NCBI GenBank assembly: GCA_928212115.1
Contig: CAKMRJ010000001.1
Location: 184,618,693-184,682,692 of the forward strand
DNA from: Lactuca virosa
Taxonomy: Eukaryota; Streptophyta; Magnoliopsida; Asterales; Asteraceae
Reading direction: 5' to 3'
DNA: 64,000 nucleotides
This document shows positions 10,924 through 20,716 of this stretch, piece after piece (positions within the stretch are counted from its first letter, which is position 1; the number at the start of each line of letters is the position of its first letter). Under the pieces are notes generated by a model, which was given only the letters and a program-made list of their open reading frames with translations, was not told the DNA's origin and made no database searches. Both the position numbers and the translations under genes were made by a program.

Positions 10924-12100
10924 ATGTCTCCACGGAGAAACCCAAGGCGTACTCATTTTAATGAAGCGCCAACACCACCACCACCACCACCTCCTCAATT
11001 TGACCCTGCCATGTTTCAAGAGGCGGCGGTCACAGCAGCCGTTGCAGCTGCTATGTCGCATATAACCACCACTGTCGCTAGTGGATCGGGGAGTGGCGCA
11101 CACCTTCCAATCAGGGTGATAGTCACGGGCACCATCGGGAGTGCACCTACAAGGACTTTTCAAACACCAAACCCAGGACCTTTAAAGGGACTGGAGGAGT
11201 GATGGCATTAAGACAGTGGATCGAGAAAACAGAGGTAGTCTTCGAGATCTGCCCCTGCCCGGAGAGTAGCAAAGTCAAATTTGTTGTTTGTACCTTTGCT
11301 AATAGAGCCCTAACATGGTGGAACGGCCATGTTAAGTCACTGACCTTGGTAGTGGATAACTCTATAATTTGGGAGAACTTAAATACCATGCTGATGCGGG
11401 AGTACTGTCCGCGAGGAGAAATTCAGAAACTTGAGCAAGAGCTCTAGGGTCTTACTATGGTTGGTTCAGACATAACAACCTACACAAATCGATTCTGCGA
11501 CTTAGCGATCCTATGTCCAAAAATGGTTGCTCTGGAGAGCAAAAAGATCGTGAGGTACATATGGGGGCTGTCGCCCCAAATTCAGGGAAGTGTCATTGCT
11601 TCCAGGCCTGTTACCTTTGACGGTGCCAAAGAGTTGGCACAGTCCCTTATCGACAACGGAGCCCGTCAAAACTCAGTGGTTGTTTCCCCAGAACAACCAA
11701 TGGAAACAACAACAACAACAAAAATAACAACAACAGCAAGAAGAAAGCCTGGAATAAGAGAAAGGGCAAATCTTCTCAGGAACCCTCAAAGAAGCAACAA
11801 TTAGTGGCGGTTCATGCTGCTACTGTACCTGTTGCTGTTCCTACTAACCCCGCACCAGCTAAGCCTTATGTTGGTAATCTCCCCAAATGCAACAAGTGCA
11901 ATTTTCACCACAATGGAAATTGTCGGGAAATGCAGTTTCGTAACTGCAACAGAAAAGGGCATACTGCCTGATTCTGTAAATCACCACCCCAACCGATTAA
12001 CCAAGTACCTGCCGTTGGAGTAGGTCAAGCATGCTATCGATGCGGTGATGTGGGGCATTTCAAAAGAGATTGTCCGAAAGCTGGAAATGCTGGTGGAGTT
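10924..12100 (+). pseudogene. E1 gag (capsid-nucleocapsid), broken
   Basis: It begins with a basic start (MSPRRNPRR), a proline run and FDPAMFQEAAVTAAVAAA, as in the E5 gag. A frameshift near 11190 leads to the capsid domain (retrotrans_gag family) in frame 11199-11804, which holds ALTWWNGHV and YCPRGEIQKLEQE and is cut by a TAG at 11445 where E5 has Trp. A second frameshift near 11800 leads to Zn knuckles: one is damaged by a stop within FRNCNRKGHTA-stop-FC, and the last, CYRCGDVGHFKRDC, is intact. Gag would build the particle and bind element RNA. Decay is clear, and it belongs with the protease frame that follows. Confidence 0.85.
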
Positions 12101-12109
12101 GGAAGGATT

Positions 12110-12544
12110 CTGGCATTGGGTCACGAAGAAGTGGTGGCAGACCCTGCGGTGGTCACGGGTACGTTTCTTTTCAACAATACTTATGCATGCATTCTATTTG
12201 ATTGTGGTGCTGAGAAGAGCTTTGTGAGCCATAATTTCAAACACCTGCTAAATCAAAACTCCCAACCACTAAATGAAACCTTCACAATAGAAATGGCTAA
12301 TGGGAAATCCGAATACACCAACGATATATACATAGGATGTACCCTTACCTTGAATAACTTTTCGTTCGCAATAGACCTTATGCCGGTCTCTATCAAAAGT
12401 TGCGACATCATAATAGGTATGGATTGGTTGTGCCCTAACCATGCTGACATCCTATGCTATGAAAGAGCCATTCTCTTGAACTTGCCAACTAACGAAACTC
12501 TTATCATCTACGGCGACAAACCCGGAATGAACCTTCAGATAATT
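12110..12544 (+). pseudogene. E1 aspartic protease, interrupted by E2
   Basis: The frame open from 12050 runs from the last Zn knuckle straight into protease with no gap: VVTGTFLFNNTYACILF, then D-C-G where active retropepsins have D-S-G or D-T-G (residues 51-53 of that frame), then EKSFVSHNF and IIIGMDWL. The altered catalytic triplet would probably abolish cleavage of Gag-Pol. The frame stops after GMNLQIIC because E2 is inserted there. The protein continues at 58200 (ISCIKAQKYLRKEY). The unbroken TG-TFL join is a useful contrast with the intron candidate in E2. Confidence 0.85.
12540..12544 (+). other. E2 left target duplication (TAATT)
   Basis: TAATT precedes the E2 LTR and TCATT follows its far end at 58200-58204. 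Removing E2 restores the E1 reading through IISC, so one base of the left copy has mutated. Confidence 0.85.
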
Positions 12545-12602
12545 TGTAATGTCCCGTTCCTGGTATGTATTTAATTCATTAAAAGGTTCATTTTATAAGA
12601 GC

Positions 12603-12704
12603 TACTCGACGAGTTGGAAGCCCTAACTCGTCGAGTAGATGCCAGCTTGATCGCGGGGTTTAAGTGGTCTACTCGACGAGTCGAAGCATGGACTCGGCGA
12701 GTAG
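12603..12704 (+). promoter_or_regulatory. ACTCGNCGAGT palindrome cluster 1 (E2 LTR)
   Basis: Four copies start at 12604, 12626, 12671 and 12692. They form two pairs with start-to-start distances of 22 and 21 bp, about two helical turns, and lie some 60-160 bp upstream of TATTTAA. Confidence 0.65.
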
Positions 12705-12764
12705 GTCCACCAGGAGGAAACCCTAATCCTTAGGTTTGCTCCCTAATCCTTAGGGTTTGCACCC

Positions 12765-12771
12765 TATTTAA
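12765..12771 (+). promoter_or_regulatory. possible TATA box of E2 LTR
   Basis: TATTTAA in a GC-balanced context about 220 bp into the LTR, just after two tandem copies of a CCCTAATCCTTAGG-like sequence. No transcript evidence is available. Confidence 0.45.
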
Positions 12772-13321
12772 GCAACATTATAGGTCTCCACCCCAGCCCC
12801 CATCACCTCCACATCCCATTCTCGAAACCCTAGCAGCCATTGAGTGTTCTTAAGTTTTTCTTTCCATTTTTGTGTGATTTGAAGCTAGGAGAAGGAAGGA
12901 AACCCTTGGTGATTCAAGAAGAGGCAGTGGATCCAGAGATTTTGTTGCATTTCAGAACCTTTGAAGGTATAAAGCTTATAACTTGGCTTCTTTTCACTTA
13001 GATCTTCATGAAAGCTTGCTTGTTGTCACTTTTGGGCCATTTCTAAGCTCATTTTCGAGTAGTGAGAATTTGGGGATGTAAGGACTTCAGATCTAGGCAT
13101 TCATGAGCTCCAGAAGCTCAAAGTTGCCACCTTTATTCGGCTATGTTTCCATTCTATGCATTTAACCTCCATTACTAGCTAAGTTTTGGTGTTTAAGCTC
13201 CATATCATCATGCATGAACGTAAAGTTAGCAACGTTACGTGTAAGGCTAACCTAGGGAGTCCAGATCTATGAGATAGAAGCTTTAAAATGGATTAGAATC
13301 GACTGAATGGATATGTCACAA

Positions 13322-13670
13322 GGGGGACTCGGTGAGTCGGGCCATGAACCCTAACTCCTTTTCTGATTTTGAGTAGGACCAGTGAGTTGAGGTGGTGACT
13401 GAGTGGGTTGGACAAGGCTAGGACTCGGAAGTTGAAGAACTCGACGAGTCTAAGGAGGGACTCGACAAGTTAGAGTCAATATGTCGCTTTTTCTGATTAC
13501 GCTAGGACTCGGCGAGTCTGAGGACGACTCGACGAGTCAGTTCGTCCAGTCGCGATGATGGTTAGCTTGAGAATTCGACGAGTCATAGGGTGACTCGGCG
13601 AGTTGAGTCGCGAGTTTTAGGGTGTCTGAGTTTTATAACTCGACGAGTCAATAGGCCGACTCGACGAGTT
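13322..13670 (+). promoter_or_regulatory. ACTCGNCGAGT palindrome cluster 2 (E2 LTR)
   Basis: Eight clear or slightly damaged copies stand in four pairs, starting at 13439/13460, 13507/13527, 13573/13593 and 13638/13659, with spacings of 21, 20, 20 and 21 bp. A further degenerate copy lies at about 13325. The other LTR repeats the pattern at 56970-57340. Confidence 0.65.
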
Positions 13671-13903
13671 AGGTCAACCGGGAAGGTTGACTTTGACCAG
13701 GGGTAAAATCTTGTACCCTAAGAAGGATTATCAGATTTTGATTAAGTGTTGTTTTGGAATTGATAGTCGGAGAGTCGCCGGAGCAGCAGACAGGGATTTC
13801 TCACTCGTTTTTCCAGCAGTCAGTCGTACGAGGTGAGTTTTTCCTTCAGTAGGAACGAGTCTAAGGCACCAATGCCGACCCGTTTAAGTAGTTATAGTAT
13901 GTC

Positions 13904-14175
13904 GGGGTTAGCCCGATGAAGTCATATGTTTCCGGACTTCGGTTCGATGTCGGGACGGTCCCGAGAAGTAGTTATGTATGCTTGATGTCTCTGTGATTCA
14001 TGCATGTTGTATGTTATGTGTTACGTTGTGTATGTGTCGGGGTAAGCCCGATGCCGGGGTGAACCCGATGCCGGGGTGAGCCCGATGCCCGATGCCGTCG
14101 GATGCTGGGGTCAGCCCGATGTCGGACAGGAGTCCGATGCCAGGTAAGCCGATGTCGGGTTCGTCCCGATGCAAC
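13904..14175 (+). repeat. micro-hairpin array in E2 5' LTR
   Basis: About nine short units each carry a GGG-type stem, four to six loop bases and a CCC-type stem, and are often followed by GATG. Stems vary (CGGGG/CCCG, TCGGA/TCCGA, TCGGGA/TCCCGA) while pairing is kept. The core has a period of about 17-18 bp. A minus-strand open frame across it is a by-product. Confidence 0.6.
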
Positions 14176-14514
14176 TGGACGGTGTCCCATAGTTGATTTA
14201 TGTGTGATATGTTATGTGTATGGTATGTGGTAGTTTGGGGGAGCTCACTAAGCTTCATGGTTACAGTTTCAGTTTTGGTTTCAGGTACTTCTGGTAGCAA
14301 AGGGAAGAGGTCGGGATGATCGCATGGCACACACCACAACCCCAGCCTGGGAGTTTGCTCTGATGTTTTGTTATGAGATTTTGATTGAGACAGATACTAT
14401 GATGTTTTATGATACATGGTTTATGATTTTACTCATGACTTTGGAAGGTTTATGATTTAATAATGGTTTTTTTAAAATGAAATTTTTGGGTCATATTTTT
14501 GGGATGTTTCAAGT

Positions 14515-14527
14515 TGGTATCAGATCC
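14515..14527 (+). other. E2 primer binding site (initiator Met tRNA)
   Basis: TGGTATCAGATCC differs at one base from TGGTATCAGAGCC and lies four bases after the LTR end. Confidence 0.88.
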
Positions 14528-15433
14528 TTGGTTTGAGGGATTTGGGCACACTCTCGATAGTGTCTGGACTCAAACTAAGGGATTGGTACGAAAATTTTTC
14601 AAAAGAAAATCATTTTATCAAAAGTACTTTAAGAAAAGAAAAGAATTGTAGATAACTGGGAGGAAATTGAAAGAGAAAAAGGGTGTTGTGCATACAATCA
14701 GGCGAGCTCAAGTAAGTACTCCCAAATTACCCATACAAGTTTATGACATGTTATGATTATCATCTTTATTAGCACATCATGCTAGATTAGGACTAAGGAT
14801 CTAGGAGGGATGCCTTATGTGCCTGTTATATGTGTTTCAGCTTTATGAGAATTGCGTGCTAGTACAGAATTGTCAGTAAGATAGCCAGAGTAGTATATGC
14901 TTGATTATGTGTACTCAATGCTCGAATGCTGCTTGCTTTGTGCTTTTAGGAGTCTTAGTTATCTCTTACTAACTAGTAAATGAATATGTTACGTTACGTA
15001 TTATGAGGATTAAATAATTTCAGAAGGTTAGGTCTAGCTCTAATGCGCAACTCTTGTCTGAGTACAACCGTTGTAGGGTAGGATCTCTCATTCGAATAAT
15101 TATATAGTCTTAGTGATATGTAATAGTATTCGTGAGCTAGTTAGGGGGAGGTAGCAGGGACTTCTTATGCAGCTGATAGCAGAGAGTGGGTTGGTTGTTA
15201 CCTTAGGACAAGCCTAGGAAGAGTTCAGTATGAGATTAGCAGTAGTAGAAGGGACTTGGTGGAGTCGAGGCAGTTCTTGAGGAAAGTACGGATAGATGTG
15301 GAAGGTAGTATGGGCCCGTACTACTGAAAGCAGAGGATCTGTACTCGAATCAACGACGGATGAGATAAGACCAAGAAACTTGTAGTGTGTGAGATCCCTC
15401 GAGTTATGTTCAGTATTCTGATATTGTTATGCT
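14528..15433 (+). other. E2 leader with possible leader intron
   Basis: Non-coding. A GTAAGT donor at 14712 and a T-rich acceptor ending TTTTTCAG at 15444 would remove about 733 nt just before the gag N-terminus. Part of the leader (about 15290-15340) resembles 53660-53690 in E4. Splicing is inferred from consensus only. Confidence 0.5.
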
Positions 15434-16652
15434 GTGTTTTTCAGAATAGTGGTTTTACGCCCTAGACCAGCTGACGACAGTTCAGGTGTTGGAGAGGGAT
15501 CAGGTTCAGGCTCTAGAGCCGAGCACCTAGATGAGCAGACCAGGGAGTTTCTCTCCTCAGAGATCAATCTCGTTATACTTGAGCAGACCCCGGTGATCTT
15601 CGGTTCGATCAAGGAGGGCATTCTGGAGCTTATGGATGAGAGATTGAGTGCGTTTCATACCGAGGTGGTGGCCATGATGGGGTCGCGCACGCTCACCTTT
15701 AGGGAGTTCAGAGCATGTAGAGCTCCTGATTATCATGGGTCTCGAGACCCCATTGTGAGTACCAGGTGGTTGGAAGATGTTGTCAACGCGTTCCACACTA
15801 GCAGATGTCCCGAGGGGGACAAGGTCAGTTTAGCGTCCTGTCTTCTGAAGGACAGGGCACGAGACTGGTGGGAGGAGGTTGGGAGAGCCATTGGAGATGG
15901 CACAGTTCTAGATGCGATGACCTGGGGTGATTTCACGACCAGGTTTAGGGCTGAGTTCGCACCTGTCATTGGGGTGCATCAACTTGCTTGGGAGTTCCAG
16001 GACCTCCAGCAGACGACAGAGACTGTGGCGGAGATTACCGCCAAAATTAGGGAGATGGCCCTTCTCGTTCCGCAGTATGTGGCGGACGAGGAGATGACAA
16101 AGGCCTGATACCATGAGAAGCTGAGGAGTGACATTAGACAGTTTGTGAGCCGCGCCAGCTGCAAGACGCTGGAAGACATGATTGACAGGGCTTGGGAGAG
16201 GGAGTTGGATTTGGAGATGGAGAGGAAGAGGAAACCAGAAGGGGTTCAGTCAGGAGGTTCGGGCAAGAAGCCCAAGGTATCAGATCACAGATCTCGGAGC
16301 TAGCATAGCCACGGTCGTTGTGGCAAATGCGGCAGGATGCACGAGGGGACGTGCTAGGCGGGGAGTTCGGGCTGCTACAGGTGCGGCCGAACTGGTCATA
16401 TGAGCCGAGATTGCGCAGCCACTACCACCACCACGACAACAACATATCTGATTTGCTTTCAGTGCAATCAGAGGGGACACAAGCGGTCCCAGTGCCCGAG
16501 TTTAGCAGCAGTAGGGAAGGTGGTAGCACCTTCTCCTGCCACATTGAGGATTACAGATGGCCGTCAGGGCCGGGCTGAGGCGCCTACGGGGCAGAGCAGG
16601 GCTTTTCAGCTTACTGCAGAGGACGCACGAGCAGCTACAGACGTGGTGACGG
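15434..16652 (+). pseudogene. E2 gag, broken by in-frame stops
   Basis: One reading frame runs from 15434 to 16720. The original start was probably the codon at about 15446 (now ATA, before VVLRPRP), and the ATG at 15434 lies in the supposed intron acceptor. The capsid domain (retrotrans_gag) covers about residues 80-220, with RDWWEEVGRAI and WGDFTTRFRAEF. TGA at 16106 and TAG codons near 16302 and 16355 break it, each one transition from CGA or CAG. Two Zn knuckles follow: CYRCGRTGHMSRDC and CFQCNQRGHKRSQC. Gag packages RNA in the particle. No frameshift is needed through the knuckles, so only nonsense changes disable this part. Confidence 0.87.
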
Positions 16653-16720
16653 GTATGTATCTTTCTCTTATCTCTATATTTGATATTGTTTATTGCTCAT
16701 GTTTATGTGTTTGTTCATAG
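16653..16720 (+). other. candidate 68-nt GT-AG intron between Gag and protease
   Basis: The sequence starts GTATGT and ends TTCATAG, is T-rich, and splits a glycine codon in phase. Read unspliced, the gag frame stops at the TAG at 16718-16720. Read spliced, VVTG continues as SFLLNDISAMVLFDSGAS, the expected protease start. E1 and E5 have the same protein sequence with no gap at this point. The in-frame fit and consensus ends argue for splicing. RNA data would decide. Confidence 0.7.
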
Positions 16721-17160
16721 GGTCGTTCTTATTGAACGACATTTCAGCTATGGTATTGTTTGATTCAGGGGCTAGCCGATCGTTTGTGTCGCTTGCACTT
16801 AGCAAGTGATTTAGCAGAGCTCATGGGGAGCTGGATTGCCCACTCGACATAGAGATAGCGGATGATAGGACCGTCAGGGTCGCGAGAGTTCATAGAGGAT
16901 GTACGCTGCGGTTATTCGATGAGCAGTTCGCAGTTGATTTGGTTCCTATTCTCCTGCGAGGGAATAAGGTTATAGTGGGTATGGATTGGTTGAGTCCCAA
17001 CGGGGTAGTGATTGATTGTGAGCTTCAGCTAGTGAGGGTTCGCACTCCTAGTGGGGGGAGTTAGTGATTCAGGGCGAGAGGCCACAGCGCGAACCGATTC
17101 TTTGTTCAGTGATGAGAGCGAGGCGCTACTTTCAGTAGGGTTCCGCATGATATGTCGCCT
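16721..17160 (+). pseudogene. E2 aspartic protease
   Basis: The frame encodes SFLLNDISAMVLFDSGASRS with a normal D-S-G catalytic triplet, then IVGMDWLSPNG. A TGA at 16807 (probably once CGA) and a one-base deletion in a G run near 17055, followed by TAG and TGA, inactivate it. The product would cut Gag-Pol in the particle. It runs directly into the RT linker (MDTRDKATVDDVSVVREYPG). Confidence 0.83.
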
Positions 17161-17165
17161 ATGTC

Positions 17166-17526
17166 ATGGATACCCGGGATAAGGCGACAGTCGATGATGT
17201 ATCGGTGGTGCGAGAGTACCCGGGTGTATTCCCAGAGAATTTGCCAGGGATACCTCCGGAGAGACAGGTTGAGTTCCGGATTGACGTGGTCCCTGGTGCG
17301 GCTCCGATAGCCAAGGCACCATATCGGTTGGCTCCTCCTGAGATGCAGGAGTTGTCTACGCAGCTGCACGAGCTGCTAGACAAGGGATTTATCAGGCCGA
17401 GCAGTTCGCCGTGGGGAGCCCCGATCTTCTTTGTAAAGAAGAAGGATGGGTCGCACCGTATGTGCATAGATTACCGGGAGCTGAACAAGGTAACGGTGAA
17501 GAACCGTTACCCGCTCCCGAGGATAG
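17166..17526 (+). pseudogene. E2 reverse transcriptase, N-terminal part
   Basis: The open frame encodes YPGVFPENLPGIPPERQVEF, KGFIRPSSSPWGAPIFFVKK, CIDYRELNKVTVKNRYPLPR, the fingers and start of the palm of a Ty3/gypsy RT. It ends at PRI because E3 is inserted in the next codon. The same codon resumes at 24428 with DDLFDQLQGASWFSKIDLRS. Until E3 inserted, this domain was free of stops. Confidence 0.92.
17522..17526 (+). other. E3 left target duplication (GATAG)
   Basis: GATAG precedes the E3 LTR and an identical GATAG follows it at 24423-24427. Joining the flanks restores the RT codons Pro-Arg-Ile-Asp-Asp. Confidence 0.95.
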
Positions 17527-18334
17527 TGTTGGAATAGTGTCTAGGTCCATAACTATTTTGGTATGTACTTGACCCGATGGTGAGCATGGTCCTTTTGGGT
17601 TGCCTTCACCAAAGCAACTTGATAGGATGATTTGTGGAGAAAGAAATTAATTATGATTTATTAATATATTATATGCATAATATATTAAAAGAGAAATCAT
17701 ATAGTTTAATTAATATTAGAAAAGAATTAATTAAGAAATTAATTCTGTGGCTAAAAGAGATTAATTAAACTTGGGGGACTGATATTGTAATTATAAGATA
17801 GTTGCATAAATGGGCTAATGGACTCCATAGAAGTTGGAGTGGACGAAATCTATGGGGAAACCCATTAGAATTCGTCCAAGGCTTCTAAGGAGGGAGTCCA
17901 TGGGCTGCTTGAAGCCTAAGCAGTCAAATTAGGGTTTCCTTGTTTGATAACCCTAATAGTCTCACTATATAATGACCCCTTGGGCACCCAAAAATGTGGC
18001 TAAGTGTTCCTTAGGGTTTCTTGGACGTTTTTTTTGGTGCCTCCTTCTTCTCTCCCAAGTCATCCTCTTGCTCTTGGTGTTTGTGAGCCATTAGAGGAGT
18101 GACACTTGTGACTCTAAGCTTTCAGAAGCCAATTACAAGGAGAAATTGAGATTGTTATTGCTACATAACAATCAAGGTAATATCTAAACCCTATTCTTAT
18201 ATTAATATCGATTATCACATGCTAGATATAGGGTTTTAAAGTCTTGGATGAATGCATGTACAATAGAGAAACCTAGATCCAAGCATTAGGGTTTGCATGA
18301 GCACATATGATGTTCTTATGGCTAAAACCCATCA
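17527..18334 (+). repeat. E3 5' LTR
   Basis: An 808-bp LTR beginning TGTTGGAATAG and ending AAAACCCATCA. TATATAA at 17966-17972 is a plausible TATA box in the middle of the LTR, the usual place for copia promoters. Confidence 0.93.
17966..17972 (+). promoter_or_regulatory. TATA box of E3 LTR
   Basis: TATATAA with pyrimidine-rich sequence downstream. Position in the LTR fits a U3/R border. Confidence 0.6.
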
Positions 18335-18335
18335 G

Positions 18336-18348
18336 TGGTATCAGAGCC
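18336..18348 (+). other. E3 primer binding site (initiator Met tRNA)
   Basis: A perfect TGGTATCAGAGCC one base after the LTR end. Confidence 0.95.
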
Positions 18349-18426
18349 TTGATTGGTTTCTATTGTATTGATGCTTTGTGTTTCATTCATGCTTAGAAAA
18401 TCGAATTTTTGCTCCTCTGATTGACA

Positions 18427-18500
18427 AACTCGTCGAGTCCCAAAGTGAACTCATCGAGTAGGATGAACTCGGCGAGTCCCTATGGGAACTCGGCGAGTCA
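18427..18500 (+). promoter_or_regulatory. ACTCGNCGAGT palindrome group in E3 leader
   Basis: Four copies start at 18428, 18449, 18467 and 18488 (spacings 21, 18, 21), one with a single mismatch. The motif and spacing match the clusters in the unrelated E2 LTR. Confidence 0.65.
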
Positions 18501-19036
18501 TGCTGTCAGAAAGACGGATTCTCGGGATTTCATGCCTATTTTGCTGTGGGATAATTGCCAAATCGTTTTTTATTGATAAATTACGAATTTGATTGATATT
18601 GGATGATTATCCTTGCCAAAATAAAAGATAATTTCAAATTAATTGAATATTTACTTCCTTATATGATAAATGTTAATTTTTTGGATTATTTGATCATTAT
18701 TTATGCATGAAATTGAATTAGGTCATAATTAGATAATCTCCAACTAATTGTTTAATTGCCTTATCTGTATTTTGATCTAATAGTTTTGAAAGGTTTCAAA
18801 ACTTGCCCTCAAGTTTTGGAATTTAAATTTGGATTAAAAGTTTAATTTTTTGAAATTTTAAATTCTAAAACCCTAGTTTTGAAAAGTTCAATTACACCAT
18901 TATGGTTTTATTAAATTAATTAAAAGTATAATTAAAAGAGAATTAATAAATCCATAATGATATGGTTTATATTTAAAAGTGTAATTTATAAAGTTAAACC
19001 ACCTAGTATTTTAAAAGTGTAAAATACACCCTTGTA

Positions 19037-19039
<3 letters not shown>

Positions 19040-19099
<60 letters not shown>
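19040..19099. repeat. (AT)n microsatellite
   Basis: About 60 bp of almost pure AT, interrupted once by GT. Confidence 0.95.
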
Positions 19100-19921
19100 A
19101 CATTAAAAGTCTAATATTATATATGTATAACTTAAACTGCTAGTCTTACCGTTAGTAGGCCTCATTCACGAAGCCGATTTATAAGGGGGTATAAGGTTAT
19201 GGCCTATAAAATGGCCGTTTAATGGGTGTCCACTCTCACCCACAACTTCCTTGATTGGTGGAGGGTCGTTAGCCGAACGGGTAGGATAGGGCAAACCCTC
19301 TCCTCATTAAAAGTATAATGAATAATTAAGTAACTAAATGTTTTACAAAATTCCCAATCTTAGTTAGTTTAGGCAAAAGTGAATTGATGCAATTCCATGA
19401 AATTACACTTTGTACCCTTGCTAAGACGTTAGTGGAGCATGTGTGGTTAACCGGCACACTAAATGGGTTCTAAGCAAAGGTGGCAAAGGGTGACTCGATG
19501 TTTGTCATAGTTCGATGGAGTGTGTGTGGTTAACCGGCACATCGAATAGGTGATTGTAACATTGGAGGAACCTTGTATATTTGCATAGTTATTCACACCC
19601 TGTTTTGTGATCCTCGGCATCTCAGTCACAAATCGAGGGGCATATCGATATTTAAACATGCCATTGAAAAGTTCAATGAATCTCAAAAGATCTAGGAGTT
19701 TTCAATACATTTAAAACTTAATCTTCTTTTCGTTTTTCATGGTGGAAAATTAGTGAATCGTCATTCACTTACCTTCAAATTAACTGCAATTTGGGTTACG
19801 GCATCCCTCTCCCAAGTTGTAGCGTATTGTGTTGGGTCCTAGCCTTAATATCTCATTTGGGTGTTTTATTAAGGACTCAATCAATCAATCATCTAACTTG
19901 AATTTTTCTCCCGTTTTGTAG

Positions 19922-20603
19922 ATGTCAAAGTATGACAACTATGGTCTTCCCAAATCCCTTGGAACAAGCTTTCCACATGAAGATGATATTCCACGATTCG
20001 ATCTAAGAACAAGAGATCATGCTTCACTTCCTCCGCCTCCTCCTATTATTCTCCGTAACCCACAAGTTCAAAGGCTTGAAAAGTTCAAGCTCACTCAAGC
20101 CCTTTTGGCAAGTAAACATGAAGAAGAAAAGTCAGTGTGTGCACACGTCTTAGAGATGAAATCACACATTGATAGGTTAAGAATGTTGGGGGTCGTTGTC
20201 TGTGAGAAGCTGGCTGTTGACTGGGTTCTTCAGTCGCTTCCTGACTCATATAGTGAGTTCGTAAGAGAGTACTATATGATAGACCACGACGTGACCCTCA
20301 TCGATCTCAACAATTTGCTCGTTGCTGCTGAATCAGCAATGATTTGGCGCACTAGAGAAGCAAAGTTGATTGGTGGATCTACCTTCCAAACCTCTATGGG
20401 CATAGGCAATGGCAACGAAAGGCATGCCATGGTCGAAAAGTTTGATCATAAGAGAAAGGCAAAGTCTGAAGTAGTTCCGTGTGTTGTTCCAAAAGAGTCA
20501 ATTTGCTTTTATTGCTAAGAGAAGGGGCATTGGAGACGAAGTTGTCCTGTCTACCTGAGAGATCTAAGAGATGGGAGAGTCAAGATGTATGGCTCTACTT
20601 CAG
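19922..20603 (+). pseudogene. E3 copia-type gag
   Basis: The open frame 19922-20518 starts MSKYDNYGLPKSLG and holds the UBN2-type copia gag core: LTQALLASKHEEEKSVCAHV, MKSHIDRLRMLGV, VLQSLPDSYSEFV, LNNLLVAAES. The Zn knuckle reads CFYC-stop-EKGHWRRSC, so a single TAA (20516-20518) cuts the finger after its second Cys. Reading continues in frame to MYGSTS at 20603. Apart from that stop the gene is intact, in keeping with a young element. The ATG directly follows an acceptor-like TTTTGTAG. A possible intron begins after 20603. Confidence 0.85.
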
Positions 20604-20690
20604 GTAAAATCCATTAAATAACTCTATAAGTTCCTATTTTTTGATTCTTGATACATTATGTGATAAGATTACATTTTTGATGTTTTGTAG
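20604..20690 (+). other. candidate 87-nt GT-AG intron at gag end (E3)
   Basis: A CAG/GTAAAAT donor and a TTTTGTAG acceptor. After splicing the frame continues as SKKRKEA and a stop at about 20716. Arabidopsis ATCOPIA93/EVD is known to make a short spliced gag mRNA, and this layout would fit such a transcript. Inferred from sequence alone. Confidence 0.6.
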
Positions 20691-20716
20691 AATCGAAGAA
20701 AAGAAAGGAAGCTTAA

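Larger units (their letters stand above)
12545..14511 (+). repeat. E2 5' LTR
   Basis: A 1967-bp LTR starting TGTAATGTCCCG and ending GGGATGTTTCA. It contains two clusters of ACTCGNCGAGT palindromes, a TATTTAA at 12765-12771 as a possible TATA box, and an array of small GGG/CCC hairpins at 13904-14175. Confidence 0.93.
18349..19921 (+). other. E3 long leader, non-coding
   Basis: About 1.57 kb without a gene. It includes the palindrome group at 18427-18500, an AT microsatellite, and two copies of TGTGGTTAACCGGCAC (about 19441 and 19527). It ends with a pyrimidine tract and TTTTGTAG directly before the gag ATG, which looks like a splice acceptor, so much of the leader could be intron. Confidence 0.6.

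Noticed and set aside
13998..14339. Minus-strand frame rich in Gly, Ile and Pro (also 57686-58018)
   Set aside because: By-product of the micro-hairpin array. No start context and no known motif.
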